Source: Gnetum montanum (taxonomy: Eukaryota > Streptophyta > Gnetopsida > Gnetales > Gnetaceae). Taken from it: a stretch of DNA of 64,000 nucleotides. The stretch is from positions 374,870-438,869 of the forward strand of contig MNCI01011532.1 of assembly GCA_015680685.1 (NCBI GenBank). The letters are read 5' to 3'. How positions within the stretch are numbered: position 1 is the stretch's first letter; every line of letters begins with the position of its first letter. Shown here one piece after another: positions 23,147 to 34,424 of this stretch. The notes beneath the pieces were generated by a model. It saw only the letters and a program-made list of their open reading frames with translations. It did no database searches and was not told the DNA's origin. The translations under genes were made by a program, and so were the position numbers.

Positions 23147-23469
23147 TGCTGACAATTTTGCTGCTTTCAATTGTTGACAATGTGCTTCTCAACTACCTCA
23201 CTGTGTGACTTACGAACAATGCCTCTCCTTATGGCTTTCAGCTATGTGACTTACTTTTAGCGATCTATCTCAACATGCTTCACTCCAGAGTCAACAATAT
23301 TGTTGTATCAGCACCGCTCTATTCCTGTCAGACAATATCACTACAGAAACTACACAAATTACTGGGTTACACTCCTCTCCCCCACACCCCCCCCCCTAAG
23401 AGAAAAATAGAATTATGTGCGAGATCAAATGGAATGAGCACCACCAGCTGAAATGTTTAACAAATTCAT

Positions 23470-23482
23470 GGCTCCGATACCA
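23470..23482 (-). promoter_or_regulatory. tRNA-Met primer binding site of the pararetrovirus
   Basis: Minus strand TGGTATCGGAGCC differs by one base from the TGGTATCAGAGCC used by plant pararetroviruses and many plant retroelements, complementary to the 3' end of initiator tRNA-Met. It marks genome position 1 of the virus. Confidence 0.85.
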
Positions 23483-23924
23483 CTCTCAAGGTCGCTCAAT
23501 GGAATCATAGTGGCACACAATTATGATATGGCCCTAAATACTTAGGATGCGTTCAAACCAATGTCTATTTATTGCTATTTACTTTGTACAGGGATAGAAT
23601 TATAGCCTAACTAGAATGCTTTTAGAGGCACACTACGTAGCTCTTTGAGTTCTCTCTATTAGATGGACAAGGACTAAGCAGGAATGCTTTTGAAGGAGCA
23701 TTGTGCATCACTTCAAGATATCTCTGCTTTGATAAACTTGTTGGCATGAACAAGAATGCTCTTAGAAGAGCACGGTGCTTCACTCTATGATATCTCTACT
23801 CAGCATTACAGATTCTTACAAACTATTACATAGATACAGACTCTTGCATACAGACTCTTACACATAGACTCTCACTTGCTCGATTGCTTTGTTCTTGGCT
23901 ATGTAGAACCAAGGAGCTTCCTTC

Positions 23925-23933
23925 CTTTATATA
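23925..23933 (-). promoter_or_regulatory. TATA box of the pararetrovirus transcript
   Basis: TATATAAAG on the minus strand, about 360 bp upstream of the AATAAA signal and 450 bp upstream of the primer site, the usual layout of the 35S-type promoter. Confidence 0.65.
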
Positions 23934-24239
23934 GGAGAGGATAGGAGTGGAACAAGACAAAAGGGATAAGGGCGAGTAGATAGCATATCTTACTATACAT
24001 GATATGATTTTTGACACACTTTTTGCTGGCCTTTGTTTATTGGTCAGGATAGTTGGTGGAGTTATTGTTCATCATCAAATCCTCCACTTTGGTCAGAGCC
24101 TTCATCACATGGAGTCGTGTCCACTTCGGATTCTTCTAAGGAGGAGATAGCATGCCATTGTCGAATAAGAGTAGGCTAATGTCACTTTACACACCAGGTT
24201 CCACCTTCTTGAAAGAGGAGTTGAAATGATGGGTCATAA

Positions 24240-24950
24240 TTATAAGGCTCGAGAGTTGATGGAACGATATGATTTTGTTGGCAATGCATGATGATTTCTG
24301 ATGCAGTTGTTGTCAGTATATCCTTGTACCAAGAAAATTGCCATGGATTTTGCCAATTTTTTTATCAGCTAAGACTTGTGGTGATAAAATATGATGGGCT
24401 TGCAGATTGAAAGGCAAAATGAGCCATTATTTAATGACGAAAAAAATATGCAAAATCCCCATGAGGAGTGGCCCTAAGACATCGAATAGTAGTAGGGTCA
24501 TAATTTTCAAGATAATGTTTTACATGATGACCATAAAGAGACCACCATTCCCAAAATGCATGAGTATCAATAGGAATTTCAATTGGAACATTAAATCTAA
24601 ATGATAGAAATGGCAATCATAGGTTTGATAATGAGGCCAAAGGACTAGATGACTCTAGGAATGACACTCATTTATAAACTGATGTGCATGGATACTTGTT
24701 TTAATATGCACAGGTGGATACAAAGCTTCAAGTAGAGGATTAGGATGAGCGTAATAGGTATAAGAAATGTGAGGGAAAAGAGAATATTCATAAGAAGAAT
24801 GAGAATAAAAGTCCCAATCGTTAAAGTATTTATTATGCCTATGAGTTATTTGTAATTGGGAAAGATAGATGTGAGAGAATGAACAAGCTCCCATCCTTCG
24901 TTCAAAAATCTTTCTACAAAATAAAACTGTTAATACTGAAATTCACGGGT
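24240..24950 (-). pseudogene. pararetroviral C-terminal region (E3)
   Basis: Counterpart of 16660-17290: a Tyr/His/Pro-rich frame, best preserved at 24655-24894 and 24431-24616. No domain recognised. Conservation between the two copies at the protein level suggests it was part of the viral coding sequence. Confidence 0.45.
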
Positions 24951-26040
24951 TAAATAATCAGCTAAATTATTGTCTTTACAACTAAGATATTGTGTTTTAT
25001 AAGTAAAATTAGCTAAAAATAACAACCATCTAATTAGATGCGTATGGGCAACTTTACTAAGATGTTTTGTTTGTAGATATTTATCAAAATATTTTAAATC
25101 ATATTAGATAATAAATTCATTTTCTTGAAGGAAAAACCTAAATTTCTTGATTCCATGTATGACGGCTAATAACTCTTTATGTGTGGAATGGTAATTTATC
25201 TCAGTAGGATTGAATTTACTGCTGGCATACCTACAAACATAAATGATGCCCTAAAGATCTTTGTTCAGCATAGCTCCCCAAAAGTCATTGGAGGAGTCTG
25301 TTTCTAAAATCAATGTACCATGCATTGGAAGTCTAAGATAAGGCATTTTGGTACATTGTTCTTTAAGTCTCCTAACTGCTGCTATATGTTGAGGAGTCCA
25401 GGGACCTGCTTTCTATTTCAATTTTTCATTTAATAATTTTCTATCCTTGGCTAGATCTTTGTAGAACCCAAACAGATAATTTAAACAACCAAGGAATCGT
25501 TGTAATTGGTTTGTGTCAAAAAACACATCTAGGAATTTTGCAATATCTTTGAGGATGTGTCCTTGTAACATAATCTTCCCATTTTTATGACAATACCTAA
25601 GAAGTTTACTTCATCGACAACTATTTAAATTTTCTTTTCAGATGGTAATAGAACTAATCCGTTTTGGTTGACAATCTGATAAAACTATTCTAAGTGTTGT
25701 AAATGGTCTAAAATAGATTTTGACATAATTAATATATCATCTATATAAACTAATACAAATGGATAGGTTTTAAAAATGGAATCCATACAGGCTTGAAATA
25801 TAGACAGTTCCGTTTTAATACCAGAAGGTAAAACAGTTCATTCGTATAAACCTTGTGGGACAGTGAAGGCAGTTTTCCATCTATCTTTTGGATATATTTG
25901 TATTTGCCAAAAACTAGATTTTAAATAAAATTTTGAATATATATGTGTCCCTTGTAATCTTTGGAATAAACCATCTTTTCTTGGTATAGAATGTTGTATA
26001 GATCTAATGATAGCATTTAATGGTTTGTAGTTAACCACTA
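24951..26040 (-). pseudogene. pararetroviral reverse transcriptase and RNase H (E3)
   Basis: The RT catalytic motif reads YIDD at about 25755-25735 (minus strand), intact here though changed in E1. The FWQIQIYPKDRWKTAF block lies at about 25915-25870. RNase H follows to about 24950. The frame is broken in several places. The copy is otherwise colinear with E1. Confidence 0.75.
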
Positions 26041-26751
26041 ATCATTTTTTCCTCTCACTAATTCTGCACGTTTATTCACATAAAAGGCTACGCAAGAGAA
26101 CATACTAGTGCTAGGTTGAATCATACCTTTTTCCAAGAGTTGTATCTCCTAGGCACATTCTTCCTTAAGTTCAGCAGACATTCCAATGTGATGAGCTTTG
26201 GATTCTGGTTTTACTCCATCTAAGAGTTCGATGTGACACCAATGTTGTTTTTTATGTCTAAAGGCAATTGGGTCGTCACTTGCTACTATCATGAGCTTAT
26301 TTTTAATGTTGTCGAACTCCGCTGTTTTTTGTTGTATTTGGTTTACATATCATTGAGTCTTTGGGATTTTATATTTTGTTCTTTCAAACCTATTTATAGG
26401 TCTAAAGATCCTAGGAAATTCATAAAGACCTAAATATACTTTATTTTTGCTTACCGTGTAAGGTTCTAAAGCTACTAAATTATCTATTCTTATAACCATA
26501 TCATAAGATAGACAATTAATAGCATTGACTTGTATGTGTAGAAGAGATTTATCTAGCATTAATAAAGGAAGGTTAAATGTTTTTGAGACAGTTGTGGTAG
26601 ACATTTTGAAGCTTACAACAAGATTAGGTCTTTCTTTCTAGAGGAAAGAAGGAATAATAGCTTCATTAGCAAGACTAACCTCTACGCCAGAATCTATTAA
26701 TGCATCTATTAGATAAGGCTTAAAACTAGGAAGTTTTATCTAAAAAGTACA
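26041..26751 (-). pseudogene. pararetroviral protease (E3), truncated
   Basis: Protease segment with LIDSGVEVSLANE (about 26705-26668 on the minus strand). It is cut at 26751, where the composite element's antisense gene resumes. The coiled coil and coat protein expected upstream are absent, so this is the broken edge of the integrated array. Confidence 0.7.
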
Positions 26752-27955
26752 ATTCCTATAGGGCATGGCCTCTTGATCTTTTCCTTGGACAATCCCATCA
26801 TCTCTACAATGTAGTGGTTTGCTTTGTTCACATCCCTAGTGCCAACTGGAGGACCCTCACCTACACTATCACATAAATAGTGTGATCACCCCATGGGACC
26901 TCTAGTCATTATTGACAACAACTCATTAATTCCCTCTGGGGAGTCCTACGTGTAACTGTTCATGAACATATGTTTGATTCATGGCTTCAACAGTTGCTCA
27001 TAGTCCTATAGCACCCATCACCCTCCATCATGTACCACTAGGAGCTCCGCAAACCTTTGCAACTATCCTACAAAGAATGTGAAGTAAACATGAGACCTCA
27101 CCTGAAGGTTGAACCACAACTTGGTGATCTCTGCATGTAAGACTATGGCAATGTAGCTAGCCCAGTTGAATCTTGCACTTTCTTGCAACACCTCTTTCAT
27201 CACCTGTGCGTGCTCCACCCCAAGAATTTTTCCTTGGAAGAGCAACTTCAAAAATGCATGAGCACGAAAGAGAGGGTAGAGCTCTTGGACCTCAAGCACC
27301 AACATGTCCTTAATGGATATGCCCTTGTGAGATCAGGTGGCATCCAACCAATCCTCAATCTCCCTTCTATAGTCCATGTCCCTATTAGCCTTATCAATGA
27401 CCAATAAGCCATCAATAGGGAGTATAAATAGGTCAATAGAGAAGGTCTCATTGAGGTCCAGTACTACCCTCACATTGCATACCTAGGTGACAAAATTCTT
27501 TATATTGCTGCTAAAGGAGTCAATGATGGTGACCATTTTGGCCACTAAAATGGTCAAGCTAAGGACTAAGAATAGGTCCATCAACCTAGCATGTGTGAGC
27601 CTAGTGGTTAGTTCATCTAAGGCCTAGTGGCACAACCAATGTTGTGCACCCTCTACATTGCCATATTGCATGATGAGGGTGGATTCTGTGCAACCTATGG
27701 TGATTACTATCACCTCACTTGAAGCAAATGCCACTACAATAGAGGCAAAAACAACGTTAACATCATGTAAAGGAAAATCAACAAGCACTTGAGCAAGCAC
27801 AAGAGCCAAATAGTAAATGCTTACAAGGTATAAATGGAATGCAAGATGGTGGTGGTGGTGCAAGCATCTCCTCAATGTTGAGCTCACTAGTAGCCCACTC
27901 TTCATCTAGCTAACCTTGGGTCTTACATCGCTTGTACACCCTTAGCTACTAAGTG
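26752..27955 (-). pseudogene. antisense captured gene (aORF), middle part, first copy
   Basis: Matches 36148-37405 of the second copy: VEGAQHWLCH, LTILVAKMVTIIDSFSSN and MTRGPMG segments in the same order. It contains an intron 27734-27824 (91 bp, GTAAGC...TTGTAG) at a place where the second copy has a damaged donor. Stops are few and mostly TAG. The domain is not recognised. At 27955 the homology switches, on the same strand, to the N-terminus of pol; this is the left end of an inversion. Confidence 0.7.
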
Positions 27956-28299
27956 TCTTCGTAAGACCATGAAAATGCCTTAATGTTATCATTGAGCACT
28001 TTAGCAATGTTCTAGACATCTTGAGGCTCTAGCAAGGAACTAATTTTTAATTCTTATGCCTCACCACTAGGTGTAGCTATAGGGATTTCAATGAGGGGAT
28101 CCTTAGTGACGTCACCTATCGCTAGATCTAGAGCCTTTACTAGATGGCCAAGTCAATATAGTGGTGTCTCTACTAATGTTATGTATTCATCGTAGGCTAT
28201 GGGCTCAAGGTCTGGGCATTATGGATCGATGCATAGCATGAGATTACCATGGGGCCCAGTGAGGACCAGAGGTGAGTGAAGTTGCTCATGTGTAGCCAT
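27956..28299 (-). pseudogene. pol N-terminus of the composite element (inverted)
   Basis: From ATG 28299 the frame matches the start of the pol ORF at 40439 (MATHEQLHSPLVLTGPHG against MTTHEHLHSPLVLTRPHG) and runs to the FSWSYEDT linker. Here it is cut and continues as aORF sequence. The rest of pol starts at 31469 on the plus strand. It is part of a 3.5-kb inverted block. Confidence 0.8.
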
Positions 28300-30802
28300 G
28301 TTGTATTCTTGCAAAAGTCCTATATAATCAACCAAAAAATAGGGTTAAGCCACACCAGTCTTAATGAAGCCAATATATATAAATAGAAGTAAAGGAATGC
28401 CATAAAAATTTTCCTAAGTATGCACATGTAATTTTAAAAAAAGTAAGCATGTGTGGGTCGATTTTAGGCCTTAGTAGACCATGTATGCCTGTTTAAGGTC
28501 TTAGTGGGCCATAGTGTGCTAGTTTAAGGTCTTAGAGGACCATAGTGTGCTAGTTTAAGGTCTTAGTGGAATGTGGATGTCATAGATTTGTCATTCTGAG
28601 CAAGGCTAAATGTGCTTGAGACATGAAATTGGCCTAGGCATTCATTGGGCAATGATAAAAATTGAAATTTTTTCTATGTCTAGGGCTAGTAAGAAAAATC
28701 AAAATTTTTCTAAGTATGGGTGACCCCAAGTACACTCCCACCTAGCTATATTCATGATTGTGCAAGTGTTGAGTGTAGTCCTAGGGTTGGTAAGTCATTA
28801 AATGGGCCTTGAGGATATAAAAGTGCATTTTTACCATGGGTAAGTTTGATATTTTTAAAGTTTCAAAACACAAAGTTCAGAGTGTAGACTTTCTTTTCGC
28901 ATAGCACACTACCAGTACAAAGTGTAGTTTCTACCAGGATGATGTGCTAAAGTGGACACTTGCACCCCAAACTGGTGAATGTGAACGAGGGAGAGTGGGC
29001 ATTGGGTTACCTACTGTAGCATGCCAGGAGAAGAGGAGGCTCCACCATCTACCAAATACCCCAACTATGCTCTCCTTTTTTGCTATTTTTTCATTATTTC
29101 ATTTTGCACATGAAGGTTTGGGAGAGGATTTTGGCAATGCTGTACCATGGCAAGAACACTGTTGCCTTGGCCATTTCAACTATTCTTGCTAAGAGAGAGG
29201 ACATGTGTGACCACAAAGGGTTTTCTGAGTAACAAGGGTTCTTCTTTGATTGTGTGGGTGGGTACGCATGAGGTATGAGGGTTTTAGGGATTTGCAACTG
29301 TCAACGTGGCCATTAGTGGAGAGGCCATAAGCTACCATTGGGACCACACATGGGGCTGTGAAGATGAGTAGGGTTTTCTTGGTATGGGGGTTTCACTAGG
29401 ACATGTAGGGTTGCTACAACATTTTTTGTTTCTACTATATTTTTTGCTAATGAAGTTGGGAGTAGGGTAGGGGGTCGTGACTTGTCAAGGGCCATAGGGG
29501 GTTGTGGGTTGCAGTTGTAGAGCCTAGAGCTTTGCACAAGGAGTGCATCATAGGGCAGCTGAGTGGTTGGGATTACTGTAGTGGTTTCAATGGTAGTGGG
29601 AGGGGCATTGTAGGGGTTTTATAAATTTACCATTATTTTTTTAGCTTGTTTTTTCATGAAAGGTAGGGATGAGTGTGTCAGCAGCAGCCGAGGATGGCTC
29701 GTTGTAGGGCAAAGATGACAAGGGTTTACCTTGTGATATTTTTGTTAGTTTTTGAAAAAGGGCAAAGGCAAGGGTTATGCATATTGGAGGCTATGGAGGC
29801 TATAGGGGCACTACACCATGTAGCATGGTTGTGTGGCTATAGAGGCTACAAGGGAAGGCTTGGCATGAGGGGTGCATTACTACTACTTCTATTTTTTTTT
29901 TAGTTTTTTGAAAAGTTATTGGACATAGCAATGGGGTAGGATAATAGGTGTGGTGCATGCAATGTCATCAATGTGGGCATAAAGTGCATAGGGCATTGTA
30001 GTAGGTGAGGGATGTGTGAGATGCATAGAATGTGCAAGGTGCAAAGGGTGGTAGGCAGTGGATGGTCCATGGTGCCATGGCAGGGTGCAGTGCATGGAGA
30101 GAGCATTGGGATGGCAGCTGAGACCTTGTTCCTTGTAGGTCATAGCTAAGACTATGCTCCTTGTCTTGGAGGCATATTTAACACCAAGTGTTTGAAAAAA
30201 TGATATTTCTCAATAGTCAGGACTATGCTTAGTGGAGAGCATAGTTAGGGAGTTAGAATTTTTTACAACCTAGGACTATGCTCTCCAATTTTTTAGGGCA
30301 TAGTCAAGGTGATCTAGATTTAGAAAAATTGTGTTGCCTCTGGACTACTCTTTCCACTAAGTCAATCTAGAGTTAGAAAACGTTTTGCTACTTTCTGGAC
30401 TATGCTGCCCGAAGTTAGAAAAATTTTGGAAAATGCTTGTAAATCAAAGCTAAACTTGCAAAATGTGATAATGCCAACAATGCTAAACTTATGGACTATA
30501 ATAATGTCAAACTACCAAAACATGTAAACTATAATGATGCTAATGATGCTAACCATGTGCACTGATGTAAAATGAGATGATAATCCTATGGAAAACATGT
30601 TATACACTAGTAAGTACCAGGCACATCAAATGTACTTGCTAACATCCTATACCTGTGGGGTCCTAGAGGCCCTTAAGATATTTTTTGCTAATCTATGTTA
30701 TGTTATGCTAATTTCGCTAAGCTTAATTTAATATTTTTTTGACAAAATTTATGTCCAATTGTATGTTTACTAATACTTCATTTGTTACTTTTGCAATTGC
30801 AG
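28300..30802 (-). promoter_or_regulatory. divergent aORF-pol spacer (inverted copy)
   Basis: Homologous in reverse orientation to 38026-40438. Near pol it has CTATTTATATATATTGGC (about 28392-28375, minus) and an acceptor-like TTATATAG before the ATG. Near the aORF it has palindromic GAGCATAGTC motifs (30210-30330) like those in the LTR U3, and a pyrimidine tract plus TTGCAG at 30797-30802. A repeat array TTTAAGGTCTTAG lies at 28480-28570. No conserved protein frame is seen; several open frames of 70-80 codons are not shared with the other copy. Confidence 0.6.
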
Positions 30803-31468
30803 GGTGCTACTTAAGTCCATCTTGGTTGTCATTAATCTTGTGGGCATTCTCTGCTACATGAGCAAGTTTGTACCCAACATGCCTACGTCAGATATGCAAG
30901 TGGGTCATCAAGCAATGTGGTTCTGGGTAGGTGCTCATGAGTTCCTAGAGTACCTACTACAACACTTTAGTGTAATGATGTGGTCACACTTAGTGGTGGA
31001 GGATGCCAGTGCCATCATAGAGGCATTGTTGCCCAGGGCTAACTAGGAAATTTTGAGGTTCATGTCTAATGAGCCCACTACTAGTGATGATGGAGTAGGT
31101 GGTTTGGGTATATGCCCTAGAGATTCTTATTCCTTATCTAGGATCTAGCGAATGATAGGGTTTAGTTGCTACAATAAGAGCAACACCCTCTTTGTTGCTC
31201 TATGCATGCACACTTTGTTTCAAAACCCACCCAGAATGGTCTTTTGCATGGGAGGGTAAGTGCTCTTATGGTTTCTATAATGTGTTCTTTGCTATTGGCT
31301 CATGCTAAGTTGCTAACTACAAATGCTTTTTGCCATATTCAGAGTTGATGAGCATAGTCTACATGATGAGGTGGCTGCTCTCATACCACCTTAGAGATAT
31401 TCTCCCTAGCATAAATGTTTGGGAAGCTATGCTTGAGCAAGTGGGGTATGATCTTAGGGAAACATAAT
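30803..31468 (+). pseudogene. aORF N-terminal, FCP1/NLI-like phosphatase domain (inverted copy)
   Basis: The exon starts after TTGCAG and reads VLLKSILVVINLVGILCY, HEFLEYLLQHFSVMMWSHL, ASAIIEALLP and, at about 31170-31250, NTLFVAL...TLFQNPP. This order matches the FCP1-like (NLI-interacting factor) HAD phosphatase fold. The catalytic DxDx(T/V) near the start is not present (V-I-N-L-V), nor is the later D-D, so it would be inactive. An intron of 87 bp (31256-31342, GTAAGTG...TTCAG) is followed by an exon with VDEHSLHDEVAALIPP. TAG stops occur in Gln codons. At about 31460 the homology switches to pol. Confidence 0.62.
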
Positions 31469-32750
31469 ATTATCCTCTTGTAGTGCAACATACTATTATC
31501 CTCAATTCCAGTGTTAAGCTAGTCAAGTAGAAAGCATGTAAGGTTAGGCCTAAGGTATTGTTAGCAATCTACTATGAAATCACGAAGTACAAAGTTGGTT
31601 TCATTCAAGCCATTGACTACGTAGATTGGATCTTCAACATTGTGGTTGTACCTAGGAAAAATGAAAGTATAGGCATCTACATAGACTTCCAGGACCTGAA
31701 CAAGGCTATCATTAAAGATGATTTCTCATTGTCTAGTATTGATCAATTGGTTGATACTAGGTCTAGTCATGCCTTGTTATCCTTTATGGATGGATTCTTG
31801 AATTACAATTAGATTTGAATTACCTAGAGCACTAGCTCATCACAACCTTTATGATCCCTTGGGATATGTTTTATTACACCATGATGTCTTTTAGACTTAA
31901 GAATGCAAGAGAAACTTATCAATGAGTAATGATGTACATCTTTAGTAATTACATGTTTGGTTTAGGTAATGATTACGTGGATGAAATTGTAGTTAATTCC
32001 AAAGCAACACACAACCATGTAGATGACTTGAACCTAGTGTTCAAACATTTTCTGAAATAAAATCTTATTTTGAATCCCAAGAAATGTGTTTTCGGTGTCA
32101 AAACTAGCTAGATGCTTAGTTTTGTAGTATCTGAAGAAAGCATAAGTGTAGACCCTAATAAGGTTATGGCCTTAACCTTATTAGGTAGATTGCAGTTTAC
32201 ACATAGGTTTATCTCATGGTTGACTAATAACATATAGCCAATGGAACATCTGCTTAAGAAAGGAGTCCACTTCAAGTGGATAGCTCATTACCAATAGGCA
32301 TTTGATAACCTTAAATAAGAGTTGGCTCAACTTCCAACAGTTCATCCTCCATGAGGAGATAAACCCTTCTACATCTACCTTGCTACTTCTGACATGTCCA
32401 TCACCTCTTTACTTTGTCAAAAGAAAGATGATGACACAAAGGTCCCAGTATACTACTTAAGCCATGCATTGGTTGTCCACGAAGCAAAATATAATAATGT
32501 ACAAAATAACTACCTTGCCTTGGTTTTTTCACTCAAGAAGTGGAGGCACTATCGTTTTCATAGTCAAGTCAACATCATTTGCAAGAGTAAGATACTCTAA
32601 GCAATTACAATGAATATTTATGAGAGCAGTCGTACTACACATTAGAAAGTAATAATAGTAGAGTTTGACCTACATTACATTACACAAGCCTCAACCAAAG
32701 GTCAATCTATAGGTGCACAACTCATGGCTTTTCCCATCAATGATCAAGAA
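31469..32750 (+). pseudogene. RT and RNase H of the composite element (first copy)
   Basis: It starts inside the linker (VVQHTIILNSS) and continues with IGIYIDFQDLNKAIIKDDF (about 31666-31725) and SFMDGF (about 31780). The catalytic motif reads YVDE (about 31975-31987). RNase H has YLATSDMSITSLLC (about 32375-32417) and LALVFSLKKWRHY. Many TAG/TAA stops. At 32750 it is joined directly to protease sequence of the second block; the second RNase H and integrase are missing. Confidence 0.8.
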
Positions 32751-33715
32751 AATAGAAACAAAGACTTCTTAGATGTATTGGCCTAGGTGAAATAGGATTT
32801 AAAACAAAAGAACTCAACCCTAAGCCTATACAACCTAATCATGACTTCCTCTATCCATCATGAAGCACTAGTCCACATGTTGACCTCCATTCCTATTATG
32901 GGGAACATCCTAGCAGATGAAAAATCCATCCATGCTATGATGTTGCCTCTTGCACCATAGGAATTGAGTTCAACACCCCTAGTGTTCCACCATGAGGTGA
33001 ACAAGGTTAACCATAAGAAGGGTCAAGTCATTACCACACCTATGGTTATCACCATCAACATGGGGCAAATGCAAAATCTGATGGATGCATGTCAATGTTG
33101 GGGCTACAACTAATGTCATCCCATACATTATCATTGACAAGCTAGATCTTGTTGAACAAATTAAACCCACAAAGATAATGTGCCTCAAGTCCTTCAATGG
33201 ATCATGCATTTTTGTTAGGGGAATGATCATAATAGCCTTCATGGCAAGGGAGTAATTCCCCACCACTGTAGAGTTCATCATCATCAAGGAGATTTCAAGC
33301 TTCAACCTAATCTTAGGTAGGCCTTGGCTAGCCAAAATACAAGCCATCTCCTCTTCCATCCATCAAGAAGTCCACCTTTCATACAAGGGTGGTGAGGTTA
33401 TCATTTATGGTAATAATGCAACCCCTATGGCCATTAACAACATAGACATAGAACAAGGGTTAGAGGTGGAGTTCCCTGACAACGTGCCTCTCATAGAGGA
33501 CAATGGCAAAACACATAAGGTTAGTGCACTCGAGAAAGTGGAAGAAATTGTGTAAGCAGGAGAAACTGAAGACCTCCTAGAGGATGCTTTATGGGCTGAA
33601 CTACCCTTCAACATAGTAGATGAAGATTAATGTGAATACAACATCATACAATCTAGGCCCTATGTGCTTCTTAACCCACACCAGGTTAGGAAGAAATTGC
33701 ACGACTAAGGTATCC
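32751..33715 (+). pseudogene. retropepsin-type protease (second copy)
   Basis: Colinear with 11060-12026: RNKDFLDVLA at about 32757, the active-site loop HVNVGATTNVIPY at about 33090 (the catalytic Asp is Val here), LILGRPWLA at about 33310-33336, and an acidic tail to about 33710. It has a frame break before the active site and stops at 33251, 33554 and 33627. A GT at 33685 is the counterpart of the candidate donor at 11995. Confidence 0.78.
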
Positions 33716-34424
33716 TCTCAGTCTAACATGCATTAGGTTCCTACTCACGATTCATTAGTACATATCCTACATGCTTGCACTTGTTTGTGCATTTATGTTT
33801 AAGCATGGTTGTTTGCATTATGCATTATTTACTTTATTATGCATTTATTTCCTTTTTTTGTGCATTTTTTCTTAGTTTATGCATTCATTTGTTTAGTTTA
33901 CTCATTAACAATTATTAGCCTATGCATGAAAAACATCCATAAAAATTAAAAATGCCTAAAATTACAAAAAATATATATAGCAACATACTAGGGCCTAGAA
34001 TGGCCTTAAACTACCATTGAGGTAAGAAATTGCCTTAAACTACCATTTTCAATCCCACTACTATGGTCCACCATGGCCTTAAACTAGCAACTCGTGGCCT
34101 AAAATGGCCTTAAACTAGCATTGGGCCTCTTTCCATGGCCTTAAACTAGCATGAGACTTGCAATATGTTAGTTGCATAATCATCACATAATCATATCATC
34201 ACATAGTCATCATCACACAATTGTAACTTAGCACATTAATCCATCACAATATTAGCATAATAAAACATATAGCAAATAATTGCAAAATTTACACACTTCA
34301 TGTAGCAAATGCATCCACTACATCTCACATCAATAATAGTACATAGCATCATCATCAACACCATGTAGCAAAAAATACACAAAAATGTAAAAATGCTAAA
34401 TAGCAGGGCTACATTAGAACATGC
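33716..34424 (+). repeat. spacer with CTTAAACTAGCA array (second copy)
   Basis: Same layout as 12027-12833: an AT-rich stretch, then ATGGCCTTAAACTAGCA-type motifs at about 34000-34165, then the 3' flank of the antisense gene. No gene. Confidence 0.6.

Larger units (their letters stand above)
23147..24239 (-). promoter_or_regulatory. pararetroviral intergenic region
   Basis: Noncoding region between the end of the last viral ORF and the movement protein. In minus direction it holds a TATA box (23933-23925), an AATAAA (23573-23568), the tRNA primer site (23482-23470), a G-rich tract (23397-23386) and a leader of about 330 nt. This order gives a terminally redundant RNA of the Caulimoviridae type, with roughly 350 nt of redundancy. 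Confidence 0.75.
17414..26751 (-). mobile_element. endogenous pararetrovirus copies E2/E3, head-to-tail, minus orientation
   Basis: Read on the minus strand from 26751: protease, RT, RNase H, C-terminal region, intergenic promoter region with tRNA primer site, movement protein, coat-protein region, zinc knuckle, coiled coil, then protease and the RT start again (to 17424). This is more than one genome length in a circularly permuted head-to-tail arrangement. Equivalent protease points at about 26563 and 17980 are 8583 bp apart; minus the 1584-bp solo LTR, one genome is about 7.0 kb, as expected for Caulimoviridae. All ORFs carry breaks. The array is joined tail-inverted to E1 at about 17413. 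Confidence 0.82.
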
